64,000 nt of DNA, from assembly GCF_005116655.2 (NCBI RefSeq), contig NZ_CP050698.1:3486001-3550000 (forward strand), written 5' to 3'. The notes beneath the pieces are model-generated. The model made no database searches. It worked only from the letters and a program-made list of their open reading frames with translations, and was not told where the DNA came from. The DNA comes from Desulfosediminicola flagellatus. GTDB lineage: Bacteria > Desulfobacterota > Desulfobulbia > Desulfobulbales > Desulfocapsaceae. Position 1 is the first letter of the stretch, and every line of letters starts with the position of its first letter. Of the stretch, positions 27,663 through 36,718 are shown in pieces. The position numbers were made by a program, and so were the translations under genes.

Positions 27663-27929
27663 CTATATGGTTTCAAACAACGACCAGTTGTCCTCAAATC
27701 CAATCAAATCTTTTGTAAACAGGGCACAATGTAAGGTATGAGGATTGCGTGGCCTGATTCCTCCATGTTTGGATAGCATTGCTCGGTAGCTTTTAATGAA
27801 CACATCTTGTATCTGAAGAGCAGTAACAATAAAGAATCTTGCAGTCGAAATATCCTGATCTTTAAGCTTCACCATTATCCAAATAATATTGGGATGGGCT
27901 AGCTCTACCGGCTTACCAATGGTCTGCTC
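27663..27929 (-). pseudogene. ORF remnant truncated by the IS6-family element
   Basis: An open frame of about 88 residues whose 5' end runs straight into the left inverted repeat of the IS. The part outside the IS looks like real coding sequence (mixed hydrophobic and charged, with an ordinary stop) but lacks its own start, so it is probably the C-terminal end of a gene cut by the insertion or by an IS-mediated deletion. I do not recognise the family. The missing N-terminal part is not on the other side of the IS. Confidence 0.4.
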
Positions 27930-28752
27930 GGTTCTGTCGCAAACTTGATTCATCCGTTGGCTGCTTTGCCGGCTTCTGCTATGCTATTTTCATTTCCATG
28001 GGGGTAGCTCAATGGCAAGCGAGGAAAGGTTTCACGGTGGCCATTTTCCCAAACACATCGTTCTTCAAGCTGTTTTCTGGTACCTGCGGTATAGCCTGAG
28101 CTATCGTGACATTGAAGAACTAATGGAAGAAAGAGGCGTTGAGGTCGATCACGCAACGGTTCAACGCTGGGTTGTAAAATATACTCCAATCCTGGAAGCA
28201 GAGTTCAGAAAAAGGAAGAAGACTGTCGGTACCAGCTGGCGAATGGATGAGACCTACATCAAGGTCAAAGGTCAGTGGCAGTATTTGTATAGGGCCGTTG
28301 ATAAAGAAGGCAACACCATCGACTTCTTGCTGACTAAAAAGCGGGATAAAAAAGCAGCCAAACGATTCGTGATCAAAGCCATTAACCATAATGGTTTTCC
28401 CGAGAAGATCACCATTGATGGCAGCGCTGCAAATAAGGCTGCAATCGAAGAATTCAACAGTGATAACGATACGGCTATTGAAATTCGCCAAGTGAAGTAT
28501 CTCAACAACATTGTTGAGCAGGATCATCGAAGCATAAAGCGAATAACCAATTCTATGCTCGGCTTTAAATCATTTCACTCTGCCAGCATCACATTGAATG
28601 GCATTGAGCTAGTTCATATGTTACGGAAAAGGCAACTACAATCACAGGATAATTCCGTCAAAAAATTAGCAGATATTTTCTACTCTTTGGCGGCATAATT
28701 GAGTTGAGAAAAGAGGGGAGATCATGATTTGTGGCAAGTTTGCGACAGAACC
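27930..28752 (+). mobile_element. IS6-family insertion sequence
   Basis: An 823-bp element bounded by perfect 18-bp terminal inverted repeats: GGTTCTGTCGCAAACTTG at 27930-27947 and its reverse complement at 28735-28752. It encodes one transposase. No matching 8-bp target duplication is seen (left flank GTCTGCTC, right flank AAAAGGTC). This fits a rearrangement after insertion, as IS6-type replicative transposition often causes adjacent deletions. Confidence 0.92.
28012..28698 (+). CDS. IS6-family DDE transposase
   Basis: 228 residues, near the usual ~235 of the IS6/IS26 group. It begins with a helix-turn-helix region (YRDIEELMEERGVEVDHATVQRWV), then the DDE core: first Asp in WRMDETYIK, second Asp in TIDGS, and the Glu in VEQDHRSIKR. 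It catalyses replicative transposition of the surrounding element. The frame is intact and lies wholly between the inverted repeats, so the element may still be active. Confidence 0.95.
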   Translation: MASEERFHGGHFPKHIVLQAVFWYLRYSLSYRDIEELMEERGVEVDHATVQRWVVKYTPILEAEFRKRKKTVGTSWRMDETYIKVKGQWQYLYRAVDKEGNTIDFLLTKKRDKKAAKRFVIKAINHNGFPEKITIDGSAANKAAIEEFNSDNDTAIEIRQVKYLNNIVEQDHRSIKRITNSMLGFKSFHSASITLNGIELVHMLRKRQLQSQDNSVKKLADIFYSLAA

Positions 28753-28803
28753 AAAAGGTCTACCTTATGGCACGGCATCCCCTGCCAGTGTTACCGCAAT
28801 CGA

Positions 28804-29361
28804 TTAATAATCAATCCCAGGTTGTGGTTCGATGTCCCGTCGATAGGCATGCTTAATCTCACGCACTTCGCTTACAGTATCGGCTATCTCGACTATTTCG
28901 GGGTGCGCTCCTCTTCCGGTCATGATGAGGTGTAATTCAGGTGGGCGGTTTTTCAGAATCCCAAGGACCTGATCAAGATCAACGAGTTTTAAATCCAGGG
29001 CGTTGTTAATTTCATCAAGGATGAGGGTTTGGAACTGGCCTGAGTCCATTTTTTCATGCACCAGCTCAATGGCATCCTGGGCGTTTTGGCGATGCTCTTC
29101 AAAAGGGTAAGGGTTTCCTTGAATACCACAGAATCCTTTACCTGTTGATGTTAGTTCAACCAGACCATCAAGCAGTTTTACGCCATCCCATTCGCCTGAA
29201 TAGATGTCACCTTTCATAAACTGGATTATGCAGACCTTCATACCATGCCCTGCAGAACGCAGTGCCATTCCCATTGCGCTAGTGGTTTTACCTTTACCGT
29301 TACCAGTTATAACTACAACAACTCCTTGTCTTTTCTCCGGCTCCAGCTTCGTGATTTCCAT
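28804..29361 (-). CDS. cobO: Corrinoid adenosyltransferase (CobA/CobO type)
   Basis: 185 residues, typical length. It transfers adenosyl from ATP to reduced corrinoid, giving adenosylcobalamin or its precursor. The N-terminal P-loop GNGKGKTTSAMGMALR is the hallmark of the family; IIQFMKG, ILDEINNAL and IMTGRGAHPE are further family motifs. The right end of the IS lies just 51 bases beyond its stop codon, so the element narrowly misses it. It fits with the other B12-related genes in the window, though it is not in an operon with them. GAGAG precedes the ATG. Confidence 0.95.
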   Translation of the reverse strand: MEITKLEPEKRQGVVVVITGNGKGKTTSAMGMALRSAGHGMKVCIIQFMKGDIYSGEWDGVKLLDGLVELTSTGKGFCGIQGNPYPFEEHRQNAQDAIELVHEKMDSGQFQTLILDEINNALDLKLVDLDQVLGILKNRPPELHLIMTGRGAHPEIVEIADTVSEVREIKHAYRRDIEPQPGIDY

Positions 29362-29608
29362 TTATCGCTCTCTTTGGGAGGACGTTATTAATGAATCTCA
29401 ACTATCTCGTTATCAACAGAAACTCCCCTCTCGATATCTTCGTTGATCGGGAGTCTATGCTTACCTGCTCAAACTCAGCGTTAGATGACATATTTTAACC
29501 TCGCCTAAGCGAAGAACACGACTTCGAAATATCATATATATGTCTGCGAAAAGAAACCATCAAACGCCATGATCTTAAACAGTTAATTGAGTTCCAACAT
29601 AAAACTAT

Positions 29609-29824
29609 CTATTGTCCAAACCCTCGAAATTTTTTCTTAAAAGATGAAGATTCCTTTTCTCCATCAAGAATCCTCCGTAGCATCTGCAACTCGGCCCTGG
29701 CCGCTCGCAGCTCACCTTCCAACTCATTCTGCTCAGTGAATGATGCTGTTTCAATCATTTTCTCAAGCCTGCTTACATTCTGCTGGGCTTTGTACATATC
29801 TTTTGCAATTGCTCGAATCGACAT
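29609..29824 (-). CDS. Small coiled-coil hypothetical protein
   Basis: 71 residues, almost wholly helical and highly charged, with a heptad-like pattern (YKAQQNVSRLEKMIE, then ELEGELRAARAELQMLRRIL) and a basic, Phe-rich tail (FKKKFRGFG). No catalytic motif. The composition and clean start support a real gene. The function is unknown; a structural or adaptor role is only a guess. Confidence 0.6.
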   Translation of the reverse strand: MSIRAIAKDMYKAQQNVSRLEKMIETASFTEQNELEGELRAARAELQMLRRILDGEKESSSFKKKFRGFGQ

Positions 29825-29916
29825 CTCTTACCTTAAGTACTGATCCATCTTTATTAAAATAGTATTTTAAAAGTACAGAATAGCATACATGGTATTCACT
29901 TAACCTCAACCTGTAA

Positions 29917-30447
29917 CTATTGCAGCAGAAAGCCTCCTTTACCATCCGCTTTGGGGCCGACAACCCGTAATTGCGGAAACACTTTCAGAGCAATCAGCAA
30001 CGCCAGCGCAACGGCCAGCATCAGGGCAGGCACCCTCAAAACCGATGCCAGATTAGCTGCATTAAACAGTGCAATAGCTTCAAGCAAATCAAAAGTGAAC
30101 CACAAGGCTAATATCCTGTAAACTCCTCCATGAAAGTTGAAAGCAAAATAGCAGCCGACAAGTGGTGCAATCACCTTAATTGCTAAAAAAAGTGTCGGTT
30201 TGGTCATATCAATTGGAAAAGCCGAAAGCAAAGTCAATACTGCGCAAGCTAACAGCAATACAATGAAGACTGCATTGAGTCGTAAGTATTTGCTGCGCTT
30301 TTCAGGTGTTGGAATAGCACTGATGGCATACGCAATTTTAACAGTATCAGCAGGAGAATCTGCTGCAAGTTTAGCCAGTATTTCATGGCGGGTAAGGCCA
30401 GTCTGACTGAGCCTTTCTATCTTTTTTGTGAGTGCTGCAAGCCCCAT
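29917..30447 (-). CDS. Hypothetical inner-membrane protein
   Basis: 176 residues. A soluble N-terminus of about 55 residues (KKIERLSQTGLTRHEILAKL) precedes four hydrophobic segments (about 57-77, 85-105, 108-130 and 135-157) and a short Gly-rich tail. No motif identifies a family. It lies 90 bases upstream of the small coiled-coil gene on the same strand, so they may be co-transcribed. Confidence 0.6.
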   Translation of the reverse strand: MGLAALTKKIERLSQTGLTRHEILAKLAADSPADTVKIAYAISAIPTPEKRSKYLRLNAVFIVLLLACAVLTLLSAFPIDMTKPTLFLAIKVIAPLVGCYFAFNFHGGVYRILALWFTFDLLEAIALFNAANLASVLRVPALMLAVALALLIALKVFPQLRVVGPKADGKGGFLLQ

Positions 30448-30619
30448 AAATTCCTCTTTTATATAAAATGTCTACTCATTGCGTTTCCAAATACCATAAA
30501 CAACCTTTACTATAATATCATCAATTGGAATTATTACAGTATTGCTATGTCAAAGATACTGCCATTACCATAAAGAAGATTATGCAACGAGTTAAAACTA
30601 CACAATGGAGAAAACCCTC

Positions 30620-31315
30620 ATGAAGATCAGTCAAGTACTTCTCATCCTTGTTCTGCTTACACTTCCTGCCGCCGTTCTGGCAGAAGAGAGAGGACGAGCA
30701 ATTTCAGTGAAAGGCAGTTCGGAGAACACAGTAAAAGCCGATTATGCAAAAATTCATAGTCAACTCAAGGTGGTCAGTATATCTATCGAAGAGAGTTATA
30801 GCCAGGTGACGTCTAAACTCATCACCCTCAGTAACGACCTGCAGGAGTTTGGTATAACAAAGGATGAGCTCGTCGTTTCAGTTATCAGTCAGGGACCTGA
30901 ATACCAATGGCGAAATAACTCTCGCGAATTACTCGGCTATTATTCAGCCTGCTCGTTAGTGGTAAAAGTCAAAACAATTGAAGACGCTTACAAAATTCAT
31001 AAAACGTTATCAAAAGAGAGCGCCCTTGCGGTCGGCCACACAGAATATGGCAGGACTGATGCCTCTCAACTGGAAAACCTTGCATTACAGGAGGCACTGA
31101 AAGCTGCCAGAACAAAAGCAGAAATGATGGTTGAAGCACTCGGAGCCAAACTGGGTCAGCCTGTTCTGATTCGCGAGGCAGGAACTCCGACGCTAATAAA
31201 CCATCCGGGAACTCTCCGCATGGCAGAAGCAAGTAGTACTGACCCTTCTTCAGTAACCACCGTTGGCAATGTAACGATTCGCGGAGATGTTATTGTTGAT
31301 TTCGAGATACAATAA
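30620..31315 (+). CDS. SIMPL-domain (DUF541) periplasmic protein
   Basis: About 231 residues with a Sec signal peptide (hydrophobic 7-20, cleavage after VLA). The mature part is a SIMPL domain: ISVKGSSENTVKADYAKI at the start, regular amphipathic beta/alpha pattern, EALKAARTKAEMMVEALG, and the closing VTIRGDVIVDFEI. Proteins of this family (E. coli YggE is the best known) are periplasmic and linked to stress resistance; their exact function is unclear. The start at 30620 has GGAG 9 bases upstream; the ATG at 30605 has none. Confidence 0.88.
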   Translation: MKISQVLLILVLLTLPAAVLAEERGRAISVKGSSENTVKADYAKIHSQLKVVSISIEESYSQVTSKLITLSNDLQEFGITKDELVVSVISQGPEYQWRNNSRELLGYYSACSLVVKVKTIEDAYKIHKTLSKESALAVGHTEYGRTDASQLENLALQEALKAARTKAEMMVEALGAKLGQPVLIREAGTPTLINHPGTLRMAEASSTDPSSVTTVGNVTIRGDVIVDFEIQ

Positions 31316-31383
31316 CATCCCCATCGCAGGCATGTACAAGCTGAATAACTCTGTAAACACGAGAACACTTGGGAGTGTTCAGC

Positions 31384-32331
31384 TTAACCATTCACAACGC
31401 GTAAAGGTGATTTGCTAATATACCCTTTGATATTCTCTACTGTCTGAGCAATTATTCGTTGCCGTGCCTCTTTGCTGGCCCAGGCAACATGCGGAGTAAC
31501 TATCAGGTTGGGAATATTACTATTTAGCAGGGGATTACCATCTTTAGGCGGTTCGACAGTCAGTACATCAAAAGCTGCGCCAGCGATTATGCCGTTTTTT
31601 AATGCTGCAGCCAGAGCGATTTCGTCAACTATACCGCCTCGTGCTGCATTAACCAGAAATGCTGTCGGCTTCATCCTGGCAAGCGCCGCCTCATCAATCA
31701 GGTTTCGTGTCGCGTCATTTAAAGGACAATGCAAGGTGATGACATCTGCCTCAGCCAGTAATTCATCAATTGACATTCTGCTGTCATCCGTTGCCCCTGG
31801 TCGTGCGCCAACAAGAACCTCCATGCCGAAGGCTTCCGCTATCTTCGCCACCCCTTTTCCAAGATTGCCATACCCGATTATTCCGAGTTTTTTTCCTTTC
31901 AGCTCAATTATCGGATAATCAAGAAAACAGAATTGCCTGGACGTCTGCCAGCGCCCTTCACCAACAGCCTTATTATACTGTAGCAAGCTGGTATGCAGTG
32001 CGAGAATAGAACTAAAAACATGCTGAACCACTGAATCGATCCCATACGCCTGGCAGTTACAGACGGTTACACCAGCCTCTTTTGCAGCCTTCAGATCAAC
32101 GACATCCACACCTGTTGCTACCACGCAAATAAGTTTTAACGCTGTGGCGGATTGTAACGTCTCACTATCAATTTTGACCTTGTTTAAGATGATTATCTCA
32201 GCGCCGTCAATTCTGCTGGCAAGTTCATCAGGTTGTGTTGCCGGGTACATATCAATGCTGCCGCAAATTTCATTGAGCGCATTGAGATTACAATCTTCAA
32301 GACCTTCTACATCAAGAAAAACAGCCTTCAT
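31384..32331 (-). CDS. D-isomer-specific 2-hydroxyacid dehydrogenase
   Basis: 315 residues. NAD(P)-dependent reduction of a 2-oxoacid or hydroxypyruvate. The Rossmann fingerprint is GYGNLGKGVAKIAEAFGM (about 151-168). Catalytic residues are Arg in NAARGGIVDE, Glu in TVEPPKDGNPLL, and His in TPHVAWASKEAR. The spacing and length are near those of glycerate/hydroxypyruvate dehydrogenases (HprA-like), but D-lactate or another substrate is possible. It is convergent with the SIMPL gene and not in an evident operon. Confidence 0.9.
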   Translation of the reverse strand: MKAVFLDVEGLEDCNLNALNEICGSIDMYPATQPDELASRIDGAEIIILNKVKIDSETLQSATALKLICVVATGVDVVDLKAAKEAGVTVCNCQAYGIDSVVQHVFSSILALHTSLLQYNKAVGEGRWQTSRQFCFLDYPIIELKGKKLGIIGYGNLGKGVAKIAEAFGMEVLVGARPGATDDSRMSIDELLAEADVITLHCPLNDATRNLIDEAALARMKPTAFLVNAARGGIVDEIALAAALKNGIIAGAAFDVLTVEPPKDGNPLLNSNIPNLIVTPHVAWASKEARQRIIAQTVENIKGYISKSPLRVVNG

Positions 32332-32542
32332 CGCACTTCCTTTTGTATTGTGTTCGTGGTTCTATCGCTTCAGTTTTTTTCAAATTTGCCGCTTACTAGA
32401 TAATACCCGACCGAAAACCGCAAATTTCACCAGCTCTTTCGCTGGTCTCAAATTGTAATCCTCACAAGACTCCGAGTATTCCTACGGTTAAAATTATAAG
32501 TCACCTTGAACTTGAAAAAATTTGCCGGTTTCTATTCAGATC

Positions 32543-32968
32543 CTAGATATCGTTAAATCCACCATATTGGTCTTCAAAAAGTTGCTTGCCATTTTGAAGA
32601 AAATTCTCAAAATCCCAGGCTGATGTCGAAAGACGATGAGCATATTCATCTTTAAATACATAAGCCATCGCAGATACGGTTTCACCATCACTGTCCCGGG
32701 CTACAGAAACCGGAATACGATTGTACATCTCCCCCTCAAACAGATCCAGGCGTTTAACGGCATCAGCTGGAACGTTGAGATAAAGAATACCTGTCACCTT
32801 CTGTCCGGCTTCTGAGATTATTCCCGGATACTGCTCTCCTTGAACCTGAAAGCGCTGGTATCCAGACAACGTAACGCTCACAGATTCCAGAAGGGTTCCG
32901 GATACTTCCCTCATTATGTCAGGAGCCATCAACGTGCCATATGTAAATAGATTCACACGAATTTCCAT
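32543..32968 (-). CDS. Gamma-glutamylcyclotransferase-like protein
   Basis: About 141 residues of the GGCT-like/AIG2 beta-barrel fold. The substrate-pocket motif YGTLM follows the start, and the general-acid glutamate is in DLFEGEMY, near residue 80. Such enzymes release 5-oxoproline from gamma-glutamyl amines or peptides; the substrate here is unknown. The start used is 32968 (AAAGA 8 bases upstream); 32977 is also possible. Confidence 0.85.
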   Translation of the reverse strand: MEIRVNLFTYGTLMAPDIMREVSGTLLESVSVTLSGYQRFQVQGEQYPGIISEAGQKVTGILYLNVPADAVKRLDLFEGEMYNRIPVSVARDSDGETVSAMAYVFKDEYAHRLSTSAWDFENFLQNGKQLFEDQYGGFNDI

Positions 32969-33108
32969 TTGTAACATCTTTCAATATATGCCTGCAGCAA
33001 TTGGGGAATAGTATTGAAGGATTGATTTATCAGTATAATTTCTATAGTATCAGTTAGGTACATAGAATCTTCAATTAGCCACTCAAGGATTTTACATAAT
33101 TCAGGGAT

Positions 33109-33651
33109 ATGCACAACATCGGTTTTAAGAAACCAGAAATAACTCGTAGATCAATACAGCTGCTGAAGATAATTACACTTCCGCTGCTGCTCCTGTTGTT
33201 ATTGCCAGCTGGTTGTACCAAAAAGGTTATCCCACCGTATTATGGAACTTCCCAGACAACACAAAACCAATCTCCCACATCTGCGAGTAAAGCATTATAT
33301 CAGTTTTATAATCACTGGAAAGGCACACCGTACGCGTTGGGTGGCATGTCAAAAAATGCCATTGATTGCTCTGGACTGACAGTTCTGGCTTTTAAAGATG
33401 TTTTTGGATTGTCACTGCCGCGAACAGTATCTGAGCAGGCTACGAAGGGTAAGAAGGTTGCGCGCTATTCACTGCAACCAGGGGATCTGGTATTTTTCAA
33501 AACCGGTTTTTTCCAGAAACATGTAGGGATATATGTGGAAGAAAACAGATTTATCCATGCATCCAGCTCAAAGGGCGTGGTTATATCCACGCTCGATGAA
33601 CCGTACTGGAAAAACACATATTGGAAATCGACGCGAGTCTATAGATTATAG
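33109..33651 (+). CDS. NlpC/P60 lipoprotein peptidoglycan hydrolase
   Basis: 180 residues. The N-terminal signal ends in the lipobox LLPAGC (Cys about residue 36), so the protein is lipid-anchored in the envelope. The NlpC/P60 cysteine peptidase domain spans about 65-180, with the nucleophile in DCSGLT, His in KHVGIYV and the polar third residue in FIHASS. It would cut the stem peptide of peptidoglycan, as Spr/MepS and NlpC do. AGGG lies close before the ATG. No partner gene is adjacent. Confidence 0.93.
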   Translation: MHNIGFKKPEITRRSIQLLKIITLPLLLLLLLPAGCTKKVIPPYYGTSQTTQNQSPTSASKALYQFYNHWKGTPYALGGMSKNAIDCSGLTVLAFKDVFGLSLPRTVSEQATKGKKVARYSLQPGDLVFFKTGFFQKHVGIYVEENRFIHASSSKGVVISTLDEPYWKNTYWKSTRVYRL

Positions 33652-33780
33652 TAGGAAGAACAATAACCTAATCCTTGCCCCTGCCCTTTCGGGCGTTGTT
33701 CTATCTTCGAATCACTGCCATATGATTCAACCATGTTCAAACCGGATTTCTCATCACGAAAGTTTTTCGCAGGCCGAGGT

Positions 33781-33821
33781 ACAAGCCACGTCGCTGTAGT
33801 AAACTACCGCAAGTGGCTTGT
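33781..33821. repeat. Hairpin downstream of the NlpC/P60 gene
   Basis: ACAAGCCAC (33781-33789) pairs with GTGGCTTGT (33813-33821), with an inner GTAG/CTAC stem. It lies between the convergent NlpC/P60 and DarP-like genes, so it may act as a bidirectional terminator, although no T-run is present. Confidence 0.4.
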
Positions 33822-33876
33822 AACGCTGCAGCTGAAGGTTTGCAGTGATTCGATTGCACCCTCACAGGAGAATGTT

Positions 33877-34425
33877 TTAACTCATTCTCTTTTTTAACTC
33901 TTCCTGATCTATTGCTGCTTTTATCATTCTGAACAACTCACGGTAATGCAGGCGGTTTCTGGTCTTAACGTAGCTGTAAACTATCTTGCGTATCTCTTGT
34001 TCTTCTAACGCAGGGTAATGTCCGACCGCATATGTTATTTCAAAAGCAGGCCAATCCATGTCCCATTGACGATGTTCCTGCATGGTTTCTTCTTGATTCT
34101 GGATAGCCTCGCTGATTATCGCATCACGGACACGCTCAGCCTCATGAAAGGATTTTTTATCTTTAAGATTGGACCCTTTTCTCTCTTGAAGATAATTATA
34201 AATTTCATCCAGAGGTTCCTGCCGCATAACCTTTGCAAGATGCTTTATCTGGCGCTTACGTGAGCCGCCTTTCAACCCGCGGGTCGCAATAATTTCTTCT
34301 TTCAGCTCATCACTGCAAGGCAGTTTTTTGAGATCTTTGTTAGTAAAATCTGCCAATTCTTCAGCTACTTTTTCTGTCTGCTTAAACTGGCGCTTTACCT
34401 CAGATTTGCTTATGTATTCTGTCAT
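33877..34425 (-). CDS. darP: DarP/YjgA-like (DUF615) ribosome-associated protein
   Basis: 182 residues, near the family length. All-helical and highly charged, with the DUF615 features: an N-terminal YISKSEVKRQFKQ region, ATRGLKGGSRKRQIKHLAK, and a C-terminal YVKTRNRLHYRELFR. The E. coli protein binds late 50S precursors and helps form the peptidyl transferase centre. It lies 53 bases from the gpmI stop on the same strand and may be co-transcribed with it. Confidence 0.88.
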   Translation of the reverse strand: MTEYISKSEVKRQFKQTEKVAEELADFTNKDLKKLPCSDELKEEIIATRGLKGGSRKRQIKHLAKVMRQEPLDEIYNYLQERKGSNLKDKKSFHEAERVRDAIISEAIQNQEETMQEHRQWDMDWPAFEITYAVGHYPALEEQEIRKIVYSYVKTRNRLHYRELFRMIKAAIDQEELKKRMS

Positions 34426-34477
34426 AGTTACTCAACATCTGTGAACTTCCAGATGATTCTATTTTTTGATTTTCTAT

Positions 34478-36103
34478 CTATTTCAATGTAACGAGCGAAG
34501 GCTCATAATCACCCGGGCTCTGAAAGCCGAGGAGATTAAACAACGTTCCTGCCACATTGGCGAGGCCTGGCGCCTCAACTCCAGCGAGGGCGAAGCTGTT
34601 ACTGTTATTATAGTCCTTCACAACAAACGGCACAGGGTTAAGAGTATGTGCTACCATCGGTGAGCGTTTACCGTTTTTCTCTGTCCACATACAATCGGCG
34701 TTGCCATGATCAGCTGTTATAACTGCAATCCCACCTGCCTTTTCTACAGCTTTGAGCAATCTGCCTAAGCAGAAATCCACTGTTTCGACGGCGATTCGAA
34801 TAGCCTCCGGGACACCGGTGTGCCCGACCATATCACAATTTGCATAATTCAGACGCAGAAATTTTTTATCACCTTCGCGTAATTTAGCAATAACCTTGTC
34901 GGTTATCTCTGCAGCTTTCATCCAGGGACGTTGATCAAACGGGACTAAATCAGAAATAATCTCTTCATATGTTTCAAGATCAGCCTGTATATATCCTGAG
35001 CGATTCCCATTCCAGAAGTACGTTACATGACCATATTTCTGGGTCTCGGAAATCGCATAGGATGTCACACCAGCACCGCACAGATACTCACCCATCGTAT
35101 TATCTATTGCTGGTGGCTCAACGAGATAGTTTGCTGGTATATGCGCGTCACCATCATATTGCATCAGACCCGCGTAAAAAACATCAGGGCGTCTTACCCG
35201 ATCAAACTCTGTAAAGGTATCCTCTTCAAAAGCTTTTGATATTTCAATAGCCCTGTCACCACGGAAATTAAAAAAGACTACGCCATCACCATCTTCAACA
35301 GTCCCGACCGGTGAGCCGTTTTCAGTAATGACAAAACTCTCCATATATTGATCTGTAATATCAGGGTCTTCATCGTAATATGTACTGACGGCTTCTGAAC
35401 AGCTGGCGAAATTTCGTCCCTCACCCAGCACATGTGCTTTCCAGCCATATTCAACTACTGCCCAGTTTGCGTTATAGCGATCCATAGTGGTAATCATTCG
35501 ACCACCACCGGAAGCTATACGATAATCACGACCATCAGTTGAAAGCGCGGCCAATTTTTCTTCGAGCGGTACGATGAAATCGAGCGCACTCTTGGCACCC
35601 ACATCACGTCCATCAAGCAAGGCATGTATCCTCACTTTTTTGGCACCGCTCTCAACACAACCATCTAAAAGTGAATAGAGCTGCTCAATATGGCTATGAA
35701 CATTGCCGTCAGATACGAGACCGATAAAATGCAGGGTGCCTCCCTTTTCGGCTCTGCTCATCAACTCGGACCATGCTTTGCCTGTAAATACCTTTTTAGA
35801 TTCCAGCGCCTCATTAACAAGCATTGCACCTTGCGAGAAAACCCGACCTGCACCGAGCGCGTTGTGGCCAACTTCAGAATTTCCCATATCCCCATCAGAA
35901 GGCAGCCCGACAGCTTTACCATGTGCTTTAAGATTTACATGCAATTCTTCTTTAAATAACTCATCAAGAACAGGTGTGTTGGAAATATATACGCCATCGC
36001 GTTCGTCCTGGCTCCCGATCCCTACTCCATCCAGAACAATCATTACTACCGGACCGTCAAAACTGGAGTAACCATTAAGGGGCTGTAATTTTAAAGATGT
36101 CAT
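34478..36103 (-). CDS. gpmI: 2,3-bisphosphoglycerate-independent phosphoglycerate mutase
   Basis: About 541 residues, typical for the Mn-dependent iPGM. It interconverts 3- and 2-phosphoglycerate in glycolysis and gluconeogenesis. Metal-binding Asp in MIVLDGVGIG, the phosphorylated serine in GDMGNSEVGHNALGAGR, the DGRDV motif, NYANCDMVGHTG, and ITADHGNAD are all present. The start at 36103 has GGAG 6 bases before the ATG. Confidence 0.96.
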   Translation of the reverse strand: MTSLKLQPLNGYSSFDGPVVMIVLDGVGIGSQDERDGVYISNTPVLDELFKEELHVNLKAHGKAVGLPSDGDMGNSEVGHNALGAGRVFSQGAMLVNEALESKKVFTGKAWSELMSRAEKGGTLHFIGLVSDGNVHSHIEQLYSLLDGCVESGAKKVRIHALLDGRDVGAKSALDFIVPLEEKLAALSTDGRDYRIASGGGRMITTMDRYNANWAVVEYGWKAHVLGEGRNFASCSEAVSTYYDEDPDITDQYMESFVITENGSPVGTVEDGDGVVFFNFRGDRAIEISKAFEEDTFTEFDRVRRPDVFYAGLMQYDGDAHIPANYLVEPPAIDNTMGEYLCGAGVTSYAISETQKYGHVTYFWNGNRSGYIQADLETYEEIISDLVPFDQRPWMKAAEITDKVIAKLREGDKKFLRLNYANCDMVGHTGVPEAIRIAVETVDFCLGRLLKAVEKAGGIAVITADHGNADCMWTEKNGKRSPMVAHTLNPVPFVVKDYNNSNSFALAGVEAPGLANVAGTLFNLLGFQSPGDYEPSLVTLK

Positions 36104-36718
36104 TTTCGCTCCAATGCACATAAGTTGAGATTATTGAATGTATGATCACAGCTTAGAGTAATGGTCCCGACCTGAGCACTGTTCAGATTTAATGCTAACA
36201 ATCACTAAAAGCAATGTGGTATTTTAATGGGTACGTGTGGCGGTCAGAAGTAACATAACCTGCTCTATTGATGCAATAAACGTTATCAGAAGAAACATTT
36301 ATTTGCTGTAGCGGCAGGAACTATCTGAGACGAACTCACTATAAGCATTTTTACTGTAATGTTTAGAAACCTTTTTTCAGATAATATTTTCTACTGTAAT
36401 CAGTAGCTACCAGCCCTCAATATTTTTTTTCATCAAAGCATCTTCTCTATTGTGCAACCTGTCTCTTCTGCATACATGGCATATCCTTAAGATTAGGAGA
36501 TTACTTAATGCACGACATTGTAGAAGCTGTTATTTTGACTCTGTTTTAGGAAGTTTAAAGCAATTGATGGTGCTTTTTTAGGTTTATCAACGTCATCAAT
36601 TCTGCTATTGTCCAAAACAGGTTTATGAAAAAGACGGTGTGCAAAACCAACAACAACGTAACACTCCATCTCTTTTCCACTATTAAGTTTTCACCCACAC
36701 AGGGATATTCACCAAATA
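36104..36718. other. Intergenic region upstream of the aldehyde oxidoreductase operon
   Basis: About 615 bases between divergent genes, AT-rich, with no credible ORF. It must contain the promoter of the oxidoreductase/MoeA operon. I looked for a molybdenum/tungsten-cofactor riboswitch and did not find one. Confidence 0.5.

Noticed and set aside
28120..28527. 135-codon minus-strand frame inside the IS
   Set aside because: Antisense shadow of the transposase.
36104..36718. Molybdenum/tungsten-cofactor riboswitch upstream of the oxidoreductase operon
   Set aside because: The conserved stems and motif of that riboswitch class could not be found.
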